Part shown: positions 43,069 to 53,833 of the stretch, one piece after another
Numbering within the stretch: position 1 is the first letter of the stretch
Layout of the letters: the number at the start of each line of letters is the position of its first letter
Assembly (NCBI RefSeq): GCF_050563525.1
Contig: NZ_JBNXUN010000003.1
Location: 310,001-374,000, forward strand
Source: Falsiroseomonas sp050563525
GTDB taxonomy: Bacteria > Pseudomonadota > Alphaproteobacteria > Acetobacterales > Acetobacteraceae
DNA length: 64,000 nt
Direction: 5' to 3'
The notes under the pieces: generated by a model
Told to the model about the DNA's origin: nothing
Seen by the model: the letters and a program-made list of their open reading frames with translations, nothing else
Databases searched by the model: none
Position numbers and translations under genes: made by a program

Positions 43069-43090
43069 GAGCAATACGGCAGGACCCAGA

Positions 43091-43258
43091 ATGTCCACGA
43101 CAACCGCCCCGACCACCGCTTCGAACACGGCGACGATTGCCAAGGTTGCCGCCATGCCGGAACGCCTCAGCGTCCGCACCGCGCTCCTCGTCATCGTAGG
43201 CGCCAGCATCCTCCTGTGGGTCGGCCTCGGGCTCGTGGCACAGAGCCTGTTCGGCTGA
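43091..43258 (+). CDS. Small single-span membrane protein (55 aa)
   Basis: ATG 43091 to TGA 43258. The N-terminus is Thr/Ala-rich (MSTTTAPTTASNTATIAK), followed by PERLSVRTALLVIVGASILL and WVGLGLVAQSLFG, one hydrophobic helix of about 22 residues near the C-terminus. An AGGA lies 7 nt upstream of the ATG, and the upstream region has promoter-like features. It is convergent with opgH. No homologue is recognised. Coding potential is supported by the Shine-Dalgarno and the clean amphipathic-to-hydrophobic pattern, not by conservation. Confidence 0.6.
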   Translation: MSTTTAPTTASNTATIAKVAAMPERLSVRTALLVIVGASILLWVGLGLVAQSLFG

Positions 43259-43315
43259 CCGGGCCCAGGAGCCACAAAATGGCTCCGAGAGCGCCAGCCT
43301 CCGCCTGAACGGCAA

Positions 43316-45481
43316 TCACGCGACAGGTTCTGAGACCCGTGCTGGCACCGGTCTCGCCAGTTCCATAAGCCTCGCCAGACCAGCCGGATCCGCCAGCAGG
43401 GCCGCCTTTTCGGCCCGCGCCAGCCCGGACAGGGCCTCTCCCAAGTCGCGCGACTCGTTCACCTTCACCATCCCGACCGCCAGTGGCACATCGACCGGGT
43501 CCAGCCTCGGCCGGCGTGGCGCCGGCAGCATGCTGGTGTGAGCCTCCAGCAGCGTCGGTTCTGCGGCAAGCCGCGCCACCGCCTCCTGCTCCACAGGGCG
43601 CAACGTCGCGCGCAGGGCATTGGCGCGGGCCAGAACCGGCGGCGGCGTGGCTTCCTCCGGGATCGCCAGCAGGCCCATACGGCGCAGTCCGACTGCGGAG
43701 CCTGCGGTCCAGGATGCCAGTGGCACCGCGAGCGCAAGGCCCAGGGTCACCGGCAGCATCCAGAGCGCCAAGCTCGGCGAGACCAGCCAGGAAGCAACGC
43801 CGAACAGCAGCCCGGCCACGGTATGCCGCCAGTACAGCCGCACCACCGCCCGCCATTCCAGCCGCCCATCGTCGCGCTGCTGCGGCTGCCACCCCGAGTC
43901 GCGGCCGAGCAGGATCGAGACCACATCGACGCTCTGCGTCAGCATCGTCACCGGCGCCAGCAGGCCGGCGACCACCGTTTCGAGCAGCATGCTGAGGAAA
44001 GACCGCACCGGCCCGCCGATGCCGCGCCGGTCCGCCGGCTTCAGGAGCAGCAGGATCCAGGCAAGGACCTTGGGCACCAGCAGCAGCGACATGGTGCCGA
44101 TGAACAGCCACATGGCCCGCACCGGGTCCACCACCGGCCAGTCCGGGAACAGCGACGGGCCGGAGGGGAAGTAATTCGGCCGGATGAACCGCACCTCCAG
44201 CGCACCGAAGATGCCGACCACCAGGAACAGCAGCCAGAGCGGCGCCGTGATGTAGGAGCCAATACCTGTCAGCAGGTGCAGCCGGCTGATCGGGTGCAGC
44301 CCGCGCGCCCCGAGCACCGCAGCGTGCTGCAGATTGCCTTGGCACCAGCGACGGTCGCGGATCGCCAGTTCCGTCAGCGCCGGCGGGCTTTCCTCGTAGC
44401 TGCCGCGCAGCGCGGGCACCATGTGGATGGCCCAGCCCGCCCGGCGCAACAGTGCAGCCTCGACAAAATCATGGCTGAGGATATGGCCGCCGAACGGCTT
44501 CGGGCCGCCCAGCGTCGGCAGCCCGGCGTGCTCGGCGAAGGCGCGGGTGCGGATGATCGCGTTGTGGCCCCAGTAGTTGCCCTCCGCCCCATGCCACCAG
44601 GCGATGCCGGCGGCGATCATCGGACCGTACACGCGGCCGGCGAACTGCTGCATCCGGGCGAAGAAGGAGTTCCCGTTGACGATGACGGGCAGGGTCTGGA
44701 TCAGGCCGACGTCCGGGTGAGCCTCCATCGCCCCGGCCAGGCGCACCAGCGCATCGCCCTCCATCACGCTGTCGGCGTCCAGCACCAGCATCTGCGGATA
44801 GCCAGCGCCGAAGCGCTGCACCCATTCGGCGATATTGCCGGCCTTGCGCTCGATGTTCTTGGGGCGACGGCGGTAGAAGATATGGTCGTGGTCGCCGGTG
44901 CGTTCGCGGAGCGCCAGGAAGGCCGCCTCCTCTGCCACCCAGGCATCCGGGTCGGTCGTATCGCTGAGGATGAAGATGTCGAAATGCGCCGACTGCCCGG
45001 TGGCGGCGAGGCTCTCGTGGATTGCCTGCAAGCCCGCCATCACCCGCTCGGGCGGCTCGTTGTAGACCGGCATCAGCAGCGCGGTACGGCTTTGCAGCAC
45101 CGGCAGCGGCGCCGCGGGATCGATCCCGAGCCGCCTGCCGCCGCCGGCCAACAGGCTGGCGAAGCCGCAGAGTGCGCTGACGAAGGACAGCGCGATCCAG
45201 GCGAACAGCGCGACGAACAGGACCAGCAGGATGATCTGCAGGCCGGTCGGCCGCGCGATATCCAGCGCCAAGCCCATCTCATGCGTGGCGAAGATGGTCA
45301 GCAGCGTCGCGCCGCCGAGCACCAGGATGCGCCGCCAGGCCATGCCGGGCGGCGAGGAAGGCCGCGTGGCCGGGCCCGCCGGCGGCAGTTGCCGCAGCGA
45401 TTGCACCGGCATGTCCAGCGGGGCCGGGTCCGGCAGGGCCCGCCAGCCGGTGCGGCCAGTCTGGTTGTTCAGGCCGTCCAT
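43316..45481 (-). CDS. opgH: Glucans biosynthesis glucosyltransferase OpgH (MdoH)
   Basis: 721-residue inner-membrane GT2 glucosyltransferase making the backbone of osmoregulated periplasmic glucans from UDP-glucose. Two N-terminal membrane helices (about residues 52-75 and 81-105), cytosolic GT domain with LLMPVYNEP (134-142), the metal-binding VLDADSVMEG (Asp235, Asp237), catalytic Asp in LSHDFVEA (about 338) and RWCQGN (378-383, the Q/RxxRW region), then several more helices. Its ATG overlaps the 3' end of opgG by 13 nt. E. coli MdoH is longer (about 850), mainly in the N-terminus. Confidence 0.95.
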   Translation of the reverse strand: MDGLNNQTGRTGWRALPDPAPLDMPVQSLRQLPPAGPATRPSSPPGMAWRRILVLGGATLLTIFATHEMGLALDIARPTGLQIILLVLFVALFAWIALSFVSALCGFASLLAGGGRRLGIDPAAPLPVLQSRTALLMPVYNEPPERVMAGLQAIHESLAATGQSAHFDIFILSDTTDPDAWVAEEAAFLALRERTGDHDHIFYRRRPKNIERKAGNIAEWVQRFGAGYPQMLVLDADSVMEGDALVRLAGAMEAHPDVGLIQTLPVIVNGNSFFARMQQFAGRVYGPMIAAGIAWWHGAEGNYWGHNAIIRTRAFAEHAGLPTLGGPKPFGGHILSHDFVEAALLRRAGWAIHMVPALRGSYEESPPALTELAIRDRRWCQGNLQHAAVLGARGLHPISRLHLLTGIGSYITAPLWLLFLVVGIFGALEVRFIRPNYFPSGPSLFPDWPVVDPVRAMWLFIGTMSLLLVPKVLAWILLLLKPADRRGIGGPVRSFLSMLLETVVAGLLAPVTMLTQSVDVVSILLGRDSGWQPQQRDDGRLEWRAVVRLYWRHTVAGLLFGVASWLVSPSLALWMLPVTLGLALAVPLASWTAGSAVGLRRMGLLAIPEEATPPPVLARANALRATLRPVEQEAVARLAAEPTLLEAHTSMLPAPRRPRLDPVDVPLAVGMVKVNESRDLGEALSGLARAEKAALLADPAGLARLMELARPVPARVSEPVA

Positions 45482-46971
45482 CGGTAGAGCCAGGTTTCGC
45501 TGATCGGCCGCTCGCCGAGCTTCAGGACCGCGCGTAGTTCCACCAGCCGAGCCGAACCCGGCACAAGCTGGAAGTGGACGCGCCAGCCACCGGTCTGCGG
45601 GTTGCGCTGCACCACTGGGTGACGGATCTCACCGGCATGGGCTGAGAGGTCGAGCACCGGCAGCGTGCCCTCGGGCACCTCCGTCTTTCCGCCGACCACG
45701 TCCAGGACGAACAGGCGCGCATTGCCGGGCGCGGCGCCGCTGCGAGTATCGACGAATTGCGCCAGATCCGGGTTGCCTTGCACCACCGGCAGCCAGTGCA
45801 GTCGATAGACGAAGTTGTACTCCTCGCCGGGGCGCATGGGCTGCTGCGGGCGCCAGAAGGCCACGATGTTGTCGTGAATCTCGTCGTTGGTGGGAATCTC
45901 GATCAACTGGACGGTGCCTGGCCCCCAATCCGCGATCGGTTCCACCCACAGGCTTGGGCGTTGCTCATAGGCAGCTTCCAGATCGTTGTAGTCGCCCGGC
46001 GCACGGCGGCGCTGCATCAGGCCGAAGCCGCGCGGGTTCACCTCCGCGAACTGACTGACCTGGAGGTCGCGCGGGTTGTGCAGGGGCCGCCAGATCTGTT
46101 CGCCGCGGGAAGTCGCCAGCATCAGCCCGTCCGAATCGTGGACGGCGCCGCGGTGGTCGTCGATGCCGGCGCGGTCGTTCGGCGCGAAATAGTACATGCT
46201 GGTCAGCGGCGCGATCCCGGCCGCGGTCACCTCGACCCGCGGGCAGACGGTGGCCTGCACGTCGAAGATGGTGTTCTCGCCGGGGCGGATCGTGAAGCGG
46301 AAGGACGCCGTGGCGCTGGGGCTGTCCAGCAAGGCGTGCACGACGACCGAATTGGCGCCGGCATGCGGGCGTTCCAGCCAGAAGGCGCGGAACAGGGGAA
46401 ACTCCTCCCCCGCCGCATCGGCGGTCTTGATGGCGAGGCCGCGCGCGGACAGGCCGTAGTTCAGCCCCTTGCCGACTGCCCGGAAGTAGGAGGCGCCGAG
46501 GAAGCTTGCCACCTCGTCCAGCACGCCCTGCGTGTTCAGCGGAAAATGGATGCGGAACCCGGCATGGCCGAAATCGGCGGGCGGCGGCGGCCGGTCACCC
46601 AGCGTGAAGGCAGTGGGATCATAGGGCACCGGCCGCGCCTCGCGATCCACCACCTCATACAGTTCGACCCGTGGCGCGTAGAGGAAGCCGCGGTGGAACA
46701 GCTGCACCTGGAAGCCAAGATTATCCCCGCGCCAGAGCCCGCGTTGCGGATCGAAGCGAAGCGTGCGGTAGGCGTCGTAGTCGAGATCCGCGAAGCCGCG
46801 CGGCAGGCGCGACTCCGGGGCGCGGTAGGGGGACTTCGCCAGCTCGCGTGCCAAGTCGCGCACGGTCCCTTCGGTGAAGGGCCGCGCAGATGGACGCTGC
46901 TGCGCGAAGCCCACGCCCGTCGCGCTGGCGGAAAGGGCGGCGAAGGCGGCAAGGGCGGTTCTGCGTTGCAA
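45469..46971 (-). CDS. opgG: Glucan biosynthesis protein G (OpgG/MdoG)
   Basis: 500-residue periplasmic protein needed for branching or release of the glucan backbone. Signal peptide QRRTALAAFAALSASATGVGF, cleaved near AQQ. Family segments: YRAPESRLPRGFADLDYDAY, WLERPHAGANSVVVHALLDS, and WSETWLYRW-like ISETWLYRW at the end. The only start that keeps the signal peptide is TTG at 46971, as an in-frame stop lies 15 nt upstream; this is a rare start that may limit synthesis. The Arg pair leaves OpgD (Tat-exported) as an alternative name. Confidence 0.92.
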   Translation of the reverse strand: MQRRTALAAFAALSASATGVGFAQQRPSARPFTEGTVRDLARELAKSPYRAPESRLPRGFADLDYDAYRTLRFDPQRGLWRGDNLGFQVQLFHRGFLYAPRVELYEVVDREARPVPYDPTAFTLGDRPPPPADFGHAGFRIHFPLNTQGVLDEVASFLGASYFRAVGKGLNYGLSARGLAIKTADAAGEEFPLFRAFWLERPHAGANSVVVHALLDSPSATASFRFTIRPGENTIFDVQATVCPRVEVTAAGIAPLTSMYYFAPNDRAGIDDHRGAVHDSDGLMLATSRGEQIWRPLHNPRDLQVSQFAEVNPRGFGLMQRRRAPGDYNDLEAAYEQRPSLWVEPIADWGPGTVQLIEIPTNDEIHDNIVAFWRPQQPMRPGEEYNFVYRLHWLPVVQGNPDLAQFVDTRSGAAPGNARLFVLDVVGGKTEVPEGTLPVLDLSAHAGEIRHPVVQRNPQTGGWRVHFQLVPGSARLVELRAVLKLGERPISETWLYRWTA

Positions 46972-47085
46972 GGCGGGACCCGATCAGCACAAGGAAAGCC
47001 GGCCAGAAGATGCCGGCCAAGGCGCCGACGTAACGACGATGCCCGCCCAAGGTTCCTCGCGTGACGCAACTCTTCTGGTGCCACC

Positions 47086-49119
47086 TCAGCCGGGGAGCGC
47101 GAATTCCAGCATCTGCGTGCGGGCTGGATTCGGCTTCGGGAAGCTCAGGCGCCAGCTTATCCCCGCGGGTTCGAAGCGCGACTCGGCATGGCCACGCAGG
47201 TCGTGCTGGACGCAGCGCTCGATCAGCCGGCCGCCGAAGCCGCGCCGCCCGGACTCAACCACCGGGGTACCGGAGCATTCGGCCCAGACCAGTTCCACCT
47301 GCTCCTCGCCTGAAGCCGGGTCCTGGCGCACCGCCCAGGTGACGGCGATGTGGCCGCCCGCAGCCGGACGCAGCGCGCCGTGCTTGGCGGCATTGGTCGC
47401 CATCTCGTGCAGCACCATGGCGAGCGACAGGGTGTGCTTTGCCGGCAGCGCCACTGCCGGGCCCTCCGCGCGCGCCGCCGCACCGAACGGCGCGAGGGTG
47501 ATCCCCACCAGCGCATCCAGTTGCACGCAGCCATCCTCGGAGGCGAACAGCGCGTCCTGCGCCTTGGCCAGCAGGCTGAGGCGTGCAGTGAAGCTACGGC
47601 GGAATTCGTCCAGGCTGGTGCTCTGCGCGAGGGTCTGCGCCACCATGGATTGCACGACGGCCAGGGCGTTCTTGACCCGGTGTCGCAGCTCCGCCGTCAG
47701 CAATTCGCGCTGGCGTTCGGCATGGCGCCGCGCGCCGACATCCAGGAACGCGGCCACAGCCAGCCGCTCGCCACCGGCGGCCCGCACTGGCGCGGCGCTC
47801 ACCGAAAGGATCGTCTCGGTGCCATCGGTGCGGCGCAGCGGCAGTTCCAGGTCCTCGGTCGACCGGCCTTCGGCGATGGCCCGCCGCAGCGGCTCGGCCA
47901 GTGGGTCCGACGCATCGCGGCCCGCTTCGCCATCCGGCAGCAGCGCCACGGCGCGCGCATTGCGGAACACGACGCGGCCGGAGGGGATTTCGGCAAGCAC
48001 CACGGCCACCGGCATCTGGCCCAGCACGTCCCGCAGCCGCGCCTCGCCCTCGCGCAGGTGCTGCTCGCGCATCGCCACGGCGTCGGCCATGGCGTTGAAG
48101 CCGGCGGCGAGGCGGCCGATCTCCCAGCGATCGGTGATGTCGCTGCGCGCACCGTGGTCCCCGGCCGCCCAGCGGCGCATGACATCGAGCAGCCGGTCCA
48201 CCGGATCGCGCAGCGATAGCCGGCCGAAGAGCCAGGCGGCGGCGAGCGCGGACAGCAGGCCTACCAGCACCAGCAGCACCGCGCGTTGCGTCGCCTCGTC
48301 GGCTGCCGCCAGGGCCGGGGCCGTCGCAAAGCCGGCACTGACGTAGAGGCCACTGGATGCGGCGCCGATGGGGACGTAGCCAAGGACACGCGCCGTGCCA
48401 TCCTGGCTGACCACGTCCAGCACGCCCGGCGGGCCCGCCCGCATCAGGTCGGCATAGGCCTCCGGGATGCGGGTACCGACAAAGCTTTCCGGCTGGGGAA
48501 AGCGGGCGACGATGGTGCCGTGCCGGTCCGCCACCGTCACCGATCCACCCTCCGGCAGCGCACCGGAGGCGACCAGGTTGGCGGACAGCCAATCGGTATC
48601 GAAGCTGGTGATGGCGACGCCGGCGAAGCGGCCTTCGGACTGAAACGGCAATGCCACCGGCAGGATCCGACGCGCGGCGGTGCCGTTGGCCGCCGGGATT
48701 GCCATCGGCGCGCCGACCTCGAATGCCAAGCTGGCGCGGGCTGCCTGGAAATAGGGCCTGGCACTGATCGAGCCCGGCCCGGCGCCGCCGGCAGAACTGC
48801 AGATCACCTGCCCTTCCGCATTGCTGACGCCGATGGAGGCGTACCGCGGCATGCGCGCGGTCAGGGCCGCCAAGCCCTCCCCGCATCCGGGAAAGGTTCC
48901 GCCGCGCAGATGCGCCTCCCCCACCGCTGCCAGCATGTTGCGGGCGCCTTCGATCACCCGGTTGACCTCGGATGCGGATTGCAGCGCGAAGCGCCGGGCT
49001 TCGGCCCGGACATCCTCGAGCTTCGCCTGCCGAAGCCTCACTTCATGCCAGGCCTGGATACCGAGTGACGGCAGTACGGCCGCAGCGCAGAGCAACGTGA
49101 TACGCGTCGAAAGCCGCAT
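47086..49119 (-). CDS. Membrane-bound HWE-family sensor histidine kinase
   Basis: About 677 residues. N-terminal membrane helix (RITLLCAAAVLPSLGIQAW), periplasmic dCACHE-like sensor with IGVSNAEGQVICSS and SARPYFQAA, a second helix (VLLVLVGLLSALAAAWLF), HAMP (LFGRLSLRDPVDRLLDVMRR), PAS domain (LRDVLGQMPVAVVLAEIPSG), then the kinase core: phospho-acceptor in ELRHRVKNALAVVQS (His about 480), N-box HEMATNAAKHGAL and WAECSG (the W-x-E). No response regulator is adjacent, so it is an orphan. An ATG at 49176 would add 19 residues. Confidence 0.88.
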   Translation of the reverse strand: MRLSTRITLLCAAAVLPSLGIQAWHEVRLRQAKLEDVRAEARRFALQSASEVNRVIEGARNMLAAVGEAHLRGGTFPGCGEGLAALTARMPRYASIGVSNAEGQVICSSAGGAGPGSISARPYFQAARASLAFEVGAPMAIPAANGTAARRILPVALPFQSEGRFAGVAITSFDTDWLSANLVASGALPEGGSVTVADRHGTIVARFPQPESFVGTRIPEAYADLMRAGPPGVLDVVSQDGTARVLGYVPIGAASSGLYVSAGFATAPALAAADEATQRAVLLVLVGLLSALAAAWLFGRLSLRDPVDRLLDVMRRWAAGDHGARSDITDRWEIGRLAAGFNAMADAVAMREQHLREGEARLRDVLGQMPVAVVLAEIPSGRVVFRNARAVALLPDGEAGRDASDPLAEPLRRAIAEGRSTEDLELPLRRTDGTETILSVSAAPVRAAGGERLAVAAFLDVGARRHAERQRELLTAELRHRVKNALAVVQSMVAQTLAQSTSLDEFRRSFTARLSLLAKAQDALFASEDGCVQLDALVGITLAPFGAAARAEGPAVALPAKHTLSLAMVLHEMATNAAKHGALRPAAGGHIAVTWAVRQDPASGEEQVELVWAECSGTPVVESGRRGFGGRLIERCVQHDLRGHAESRFEPAGISWRLSFPKPNPARTQMLEFALPG

Positions 49120-49237
49120 GCGGGGCAGATCGCTCCCTTGGCGACGACCCGCTGCGGGCCGCCGGTTCAGGATCATGTTATCGCAGAGCGCGCCTGCATG
49201 GAAACGTCAGGTCAAGCCAAGAGCATCTTCACACAAC

Positions 49238-49268
49238 AAAACTACCCCCGGACCGACCGGTCCGGGGG
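49238..49268 (-). terminator. Intrinsic terminator after the stress-protein-like gene
   Basis: Minus strand: CCCCCGGACC, loop GGTC, GGTCCGGGGG, then TAGTTTTGTTG. A perfect 10-bp stem plus T-rich tail lies 24 nt past the stop at 49293. Confidence 0.85.
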
Positions 49269-49292
49269 CGTGCAGCATGGGATCGGCGCGCC

Positions 49293-50021
49293 TCAGGCGA
49301 CGTCGCCGGGCCGGCGACGCGTCGGGTCGTTGGCGCCCGCGACCGGCGTCGTGGCCGCGGGAGTCCCCGCAAGCGGCGGGCTGGAGATCGGCATGCCAGC
49401 CCCCGCCGCGCCCGCGCCGGGCACGCCGGTGTGGGTGGTGCCGATGCCACGATTGACCGGGTCCGGGTTCCGCATGGGCTCGTGCGCCGGCTGCCAGCCG
49501 CCGCTGCGCCATTCCTGCTGGCGCTCGTCCATGTTGATCGGGCCATGGCTTTCCAGAATGCGCTCGGCCTCCGCCGCGCGAGCGTCGTCGGTCCGGACCG
49601 CGACGAGGTGGCCGCCCCGGCGTACGCCCTCGGAGTAAGTTTCGGCGTGCTCCTCGCTGACGCCGGCCGAGGTCAGCGCGCCGAGCAGCCCGCCGGCCGC
49701 GGCGCCGACTCCGGCACCTGTGAGCGTCGCGATCAGCCAGCCAGCCGCGACCAGCGGGCCGACGCCTGGAATGGCCAGCGCGCCGATGCCAGCGAGAAGG
49801 CCGGCGCCGCCACCGACCACGGTGCCGAGCGACGCGCCGGTGGCGGCGCCGGTCTCGGTGTGGGTGGTGCCATGGGTCCCGGTGTGGCCGGCCTCGCCTT
49901 CCGTGGCGCTGCCCATGTAGGTGATGTCGTCGTGCCGGAAGCCGGCGCCCTCCAGGCTGCGGACGGCGGCGTGGGCCGTCGCGGAGTTCTCGAAGAGCCG
50001 GGCGATTGTGCGATGGGTCAT
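49293..50021 (-). CDS. General-stress-protein-17M-like (YflT-type) domain protein with glycine-zipper helices
   Basis: 242 residues. The N-terminal 40 (TIARLFENSATAHAAVRSLE, AGFRHDDITYMGS) resemble the GSP17M/YflT domain. Then comes a Thr/His/Gly linker, a Gly/Ala-rich hydrophobic region (TGASLGTVVGGGAGLLAGIG and VGAAAGGLLGALTSAGV) like glycine-zipper membrane segments, a conserved RRGGHLVAVRTDD with ERILESHGPINMDER, and a Pro/Gly/Ala-rich tail. ATG 50021 has AGGA upstream. Family members are stress-linked in Bacilli; the role here is unknown. It is co-directional with and 25 nt from the secreted protein upstream. Confidence 0.75.
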   Translation of the reverse strand: MTHRTIARLFENSATAHAAVRSLEGAGFRHDDITYMGSATEGEAGHTGTHGTTHTETGAATGASLGTVVGGGAGLLAGIGALAIPGVGPLVAAGWLIATLTGAGVGAAAGGLLGALTSAGVSEEHAETYSEGVRRGGHLVAVRTDDARAAEAERILESHGPINMDERQQEWRSGGWQPAHEPMRNPDPVNRGIGTTHTGVPGAGAAGAGMPISSPPLAGTPAATTPVAGANDPTRRRPGDVA

Positions 50022-50046
50022 GGAGATGTTCCTGTTGCTGTGAGGC

Positions 50047-50877
50047 TTACTGGTCGGCGACGACGTTGCCCTGGTAGTCCATGGCGACGCCGACCTGCTG
50101 GCCGTTGCGCATGCCGCGGCCACGCCAGACGCCACGATCGTCGAGGCGCAGATCCTGGACATCGGCGAAGCCTGCATCCGAGATGCGCGAACGGGCCTGG
50201 CCCTCGGTGAACGAATTGGCGCCCTCCAGTGGCGCCCCCGCGGTCGGCGTCCTGCGGGCACCGCCGCTTTCGGCCGGTGCGGCCGGAGTGAGGGCGCCTG
50301 TCGCGGCGTCGCCGCGCGGGGTTGTCGCGGCATCGCCGCGCGGGGTTGTCGTAGCCGTGCCGTTTGGCATCGGGCGCTCCGCGGTCGTGCCAGGGCGCGC
50401 GGCGCCCGGATCCGCCGACTGCGTGGCGCCGGGCGGCCGAGTCGAGCCGGGCAGCGGGCCCGCCGCCTGGCCGGGCGGCGCGGTGGCCGGCGCGGTGCCG
50501 GGGCTCACCTGCGTATCAGGTGCACCGGTGCCCTGCGCCTGCGCCGGCCCGCGCTGGGATGCGGCACCGCCCATGCCGGGCGCTTCTCCGGCGCGGCTGC
50601 CAGGCGCCATCGGCGTCGGGTTTTCGCGCGACTGCGCCTGCTGCCCGGCTGTGCCGGCGCCCATGCCGGGTGCCTCGTTGGCGCGGCTGCCCGGGGTCAT
50701 CGGGCTCGGGTTGACGGCCTGCGCGCCACCGCGCGCCGGCGCTTCCGTCACCGGGCGGCCGGTGGCATCCAGATTGGGCGCGTTGGAGCCGGGGGAGACG
50801 CTCTGCGCCAGCCCTGCACCGGAAAGTCCCAGTGTCGCCGCAACAGCGCCAGCCAGCGCCATGTGCCGAGATCGCAT
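50047..50877 (-). CDS. Secreted low-complexity protein with a C-terminal PepSY-like domain
   Basis: 276 residues. Signal peptide (SRHMALAGAVAATLGLSGAG, cleaved after LAQ), then about 170 residues of Pro/Gly/Ala/Thr-rich sequence with an imperfect duplication (NPSPMTPGSRANEAPGMG and NPTPMAPGSRAGEAPGMG) and a TTPRGDAA repeat. The last 55 residues are a compact domain (SFTEGQARSRISDAGFADVQ, then LDDRGVWRGRGMRNGQQVGV) resembling PepSY/YpeB-type folds. ATG 50877 has a GGAGGA Shine-Dalgarno. Function unknown; it lies upstream of and in tandem with the stress-protein-like gene. Confidence 0.7.
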   Translation of the reverse strand: MRSRHMALAGAVAATLGLSGAGLAQSVSPGSNAPNLDATGRPVTEAPARGGAQAVNPSPMTPGSRANEAPGMGAGTAGQQAQSRENPTPMAPGSRAGEAPGMGGAASQRGPAQAQGTGAPDTQVSPGTAPATAPPGQAAGPLPGSTRPPGATQSADPGAARPGTTAERPMPNGTATTTPRGDAATTPRGDAATGALTPAAPAESGGARRTPTAGAPLEGANSFTEGQARSRISDAGFADVQDLRLDDRGVWRGRGMRNGQQVGVAMDYQGNVVADQ

Positions 50878-51110
50878 GATGGTGTTCCTCCGTTGTCCGT
50901 TCGGGTGCGCAGCACCCCTGCGAACCCAGAACGCCGAAGCACCGATTCTGTTCGTCACGGGACCGACACGGTGGCGCACAGCGGCGCGAGGATGTTCGGC
51001 TACAGCATGGCGAGCGCCTGCCGCGCGCCGGGGAGTCCGCCTTGGTCCGCCTTCATGTCACGCCTCAGTTTCGGCCGCATCCATGCCTCAGCGCGAAGCT
51101 GGACCGCCGC

Positions 51111-51572
51111 TCAGGGATTGGCCTTGGCCAGCGCCGCATTCGCGTAGCGCGGATCGCCGGTAACTTCCCGGCCCAGCCAATCCGGCAGGGCCGGCACCGC
51201 CTCGGCATGCGGCAGTTCGACCTCCGCCAGGACCAGCCCGGCAAGCCGGGCGGGTGCTTCGAAGACATCCACGGTCCAGAGATGGCCTTCATGCGGCACC
51301 GGCCAGCGGGTTTTCGCCAAAGGCACCTCCGCGCAAAGGGTCAGCATGTCCTCCGCGTCCTGCGGCGGGATCTCATATTCGAATTCCGCCCGGACCAGGC
51401 CACCCGGTCCCTTGATCGTCAGGAAGGCGCACGGCCCGGCACGGCGCACGCGCACCACGGCGGTGGCGTTGGTCGAGAGGTACCCCTGGCGGATTGGCAT
51501 GCCGGGGCCACTGGCGGCCTGCCGCCAGCCATCGCCGGCGACCAGGAACTTCCGCTCGATCTCGATGCCCAT
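51111..51572 (-). CDS. CYTH-domain protein (inorganic triphosphatase-like)
   Basis: 153 residues starting MGIEIERKFLV, which holds the ExExK signature (Glu4, Glu6, Lys8) of CYTH/triphosphate tunnel enzymes, followed by RQGYLSTN, VRVRRAG and ELPHAEAVPALPDWLGREVT. Stand-alone bacterial members hydrolyse tripolyphosphate or have unknown roles. It is divergent from uvrB with 64 nt between the starts. Confidence 0.88.
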   Translation of the reverse strand: MGIEIERKFLVAGDGWRQAASGPGMPIRQGYLSTNATAVVRVRRAGPCAFLTIKGPGGLVRAEFEYEIPPQDAEDMLTLCAEVPLAKTRWPVPHEGHLWTVDVFEAPARLAGLVLAEVELPHAEAVPALPDWLGREVTGDPRYANAALAKANP

Positions 51573-51636
51573 GGCGTCACTCCGCTACAGAAGAAGGCTA
51601 CCGCGACGGCGCGGGAGTGCCCACATTGCCGGGGCC

Positions 51637-53829
<2,193 letters not shown>

Positions 53830-53833
53830 GGCA

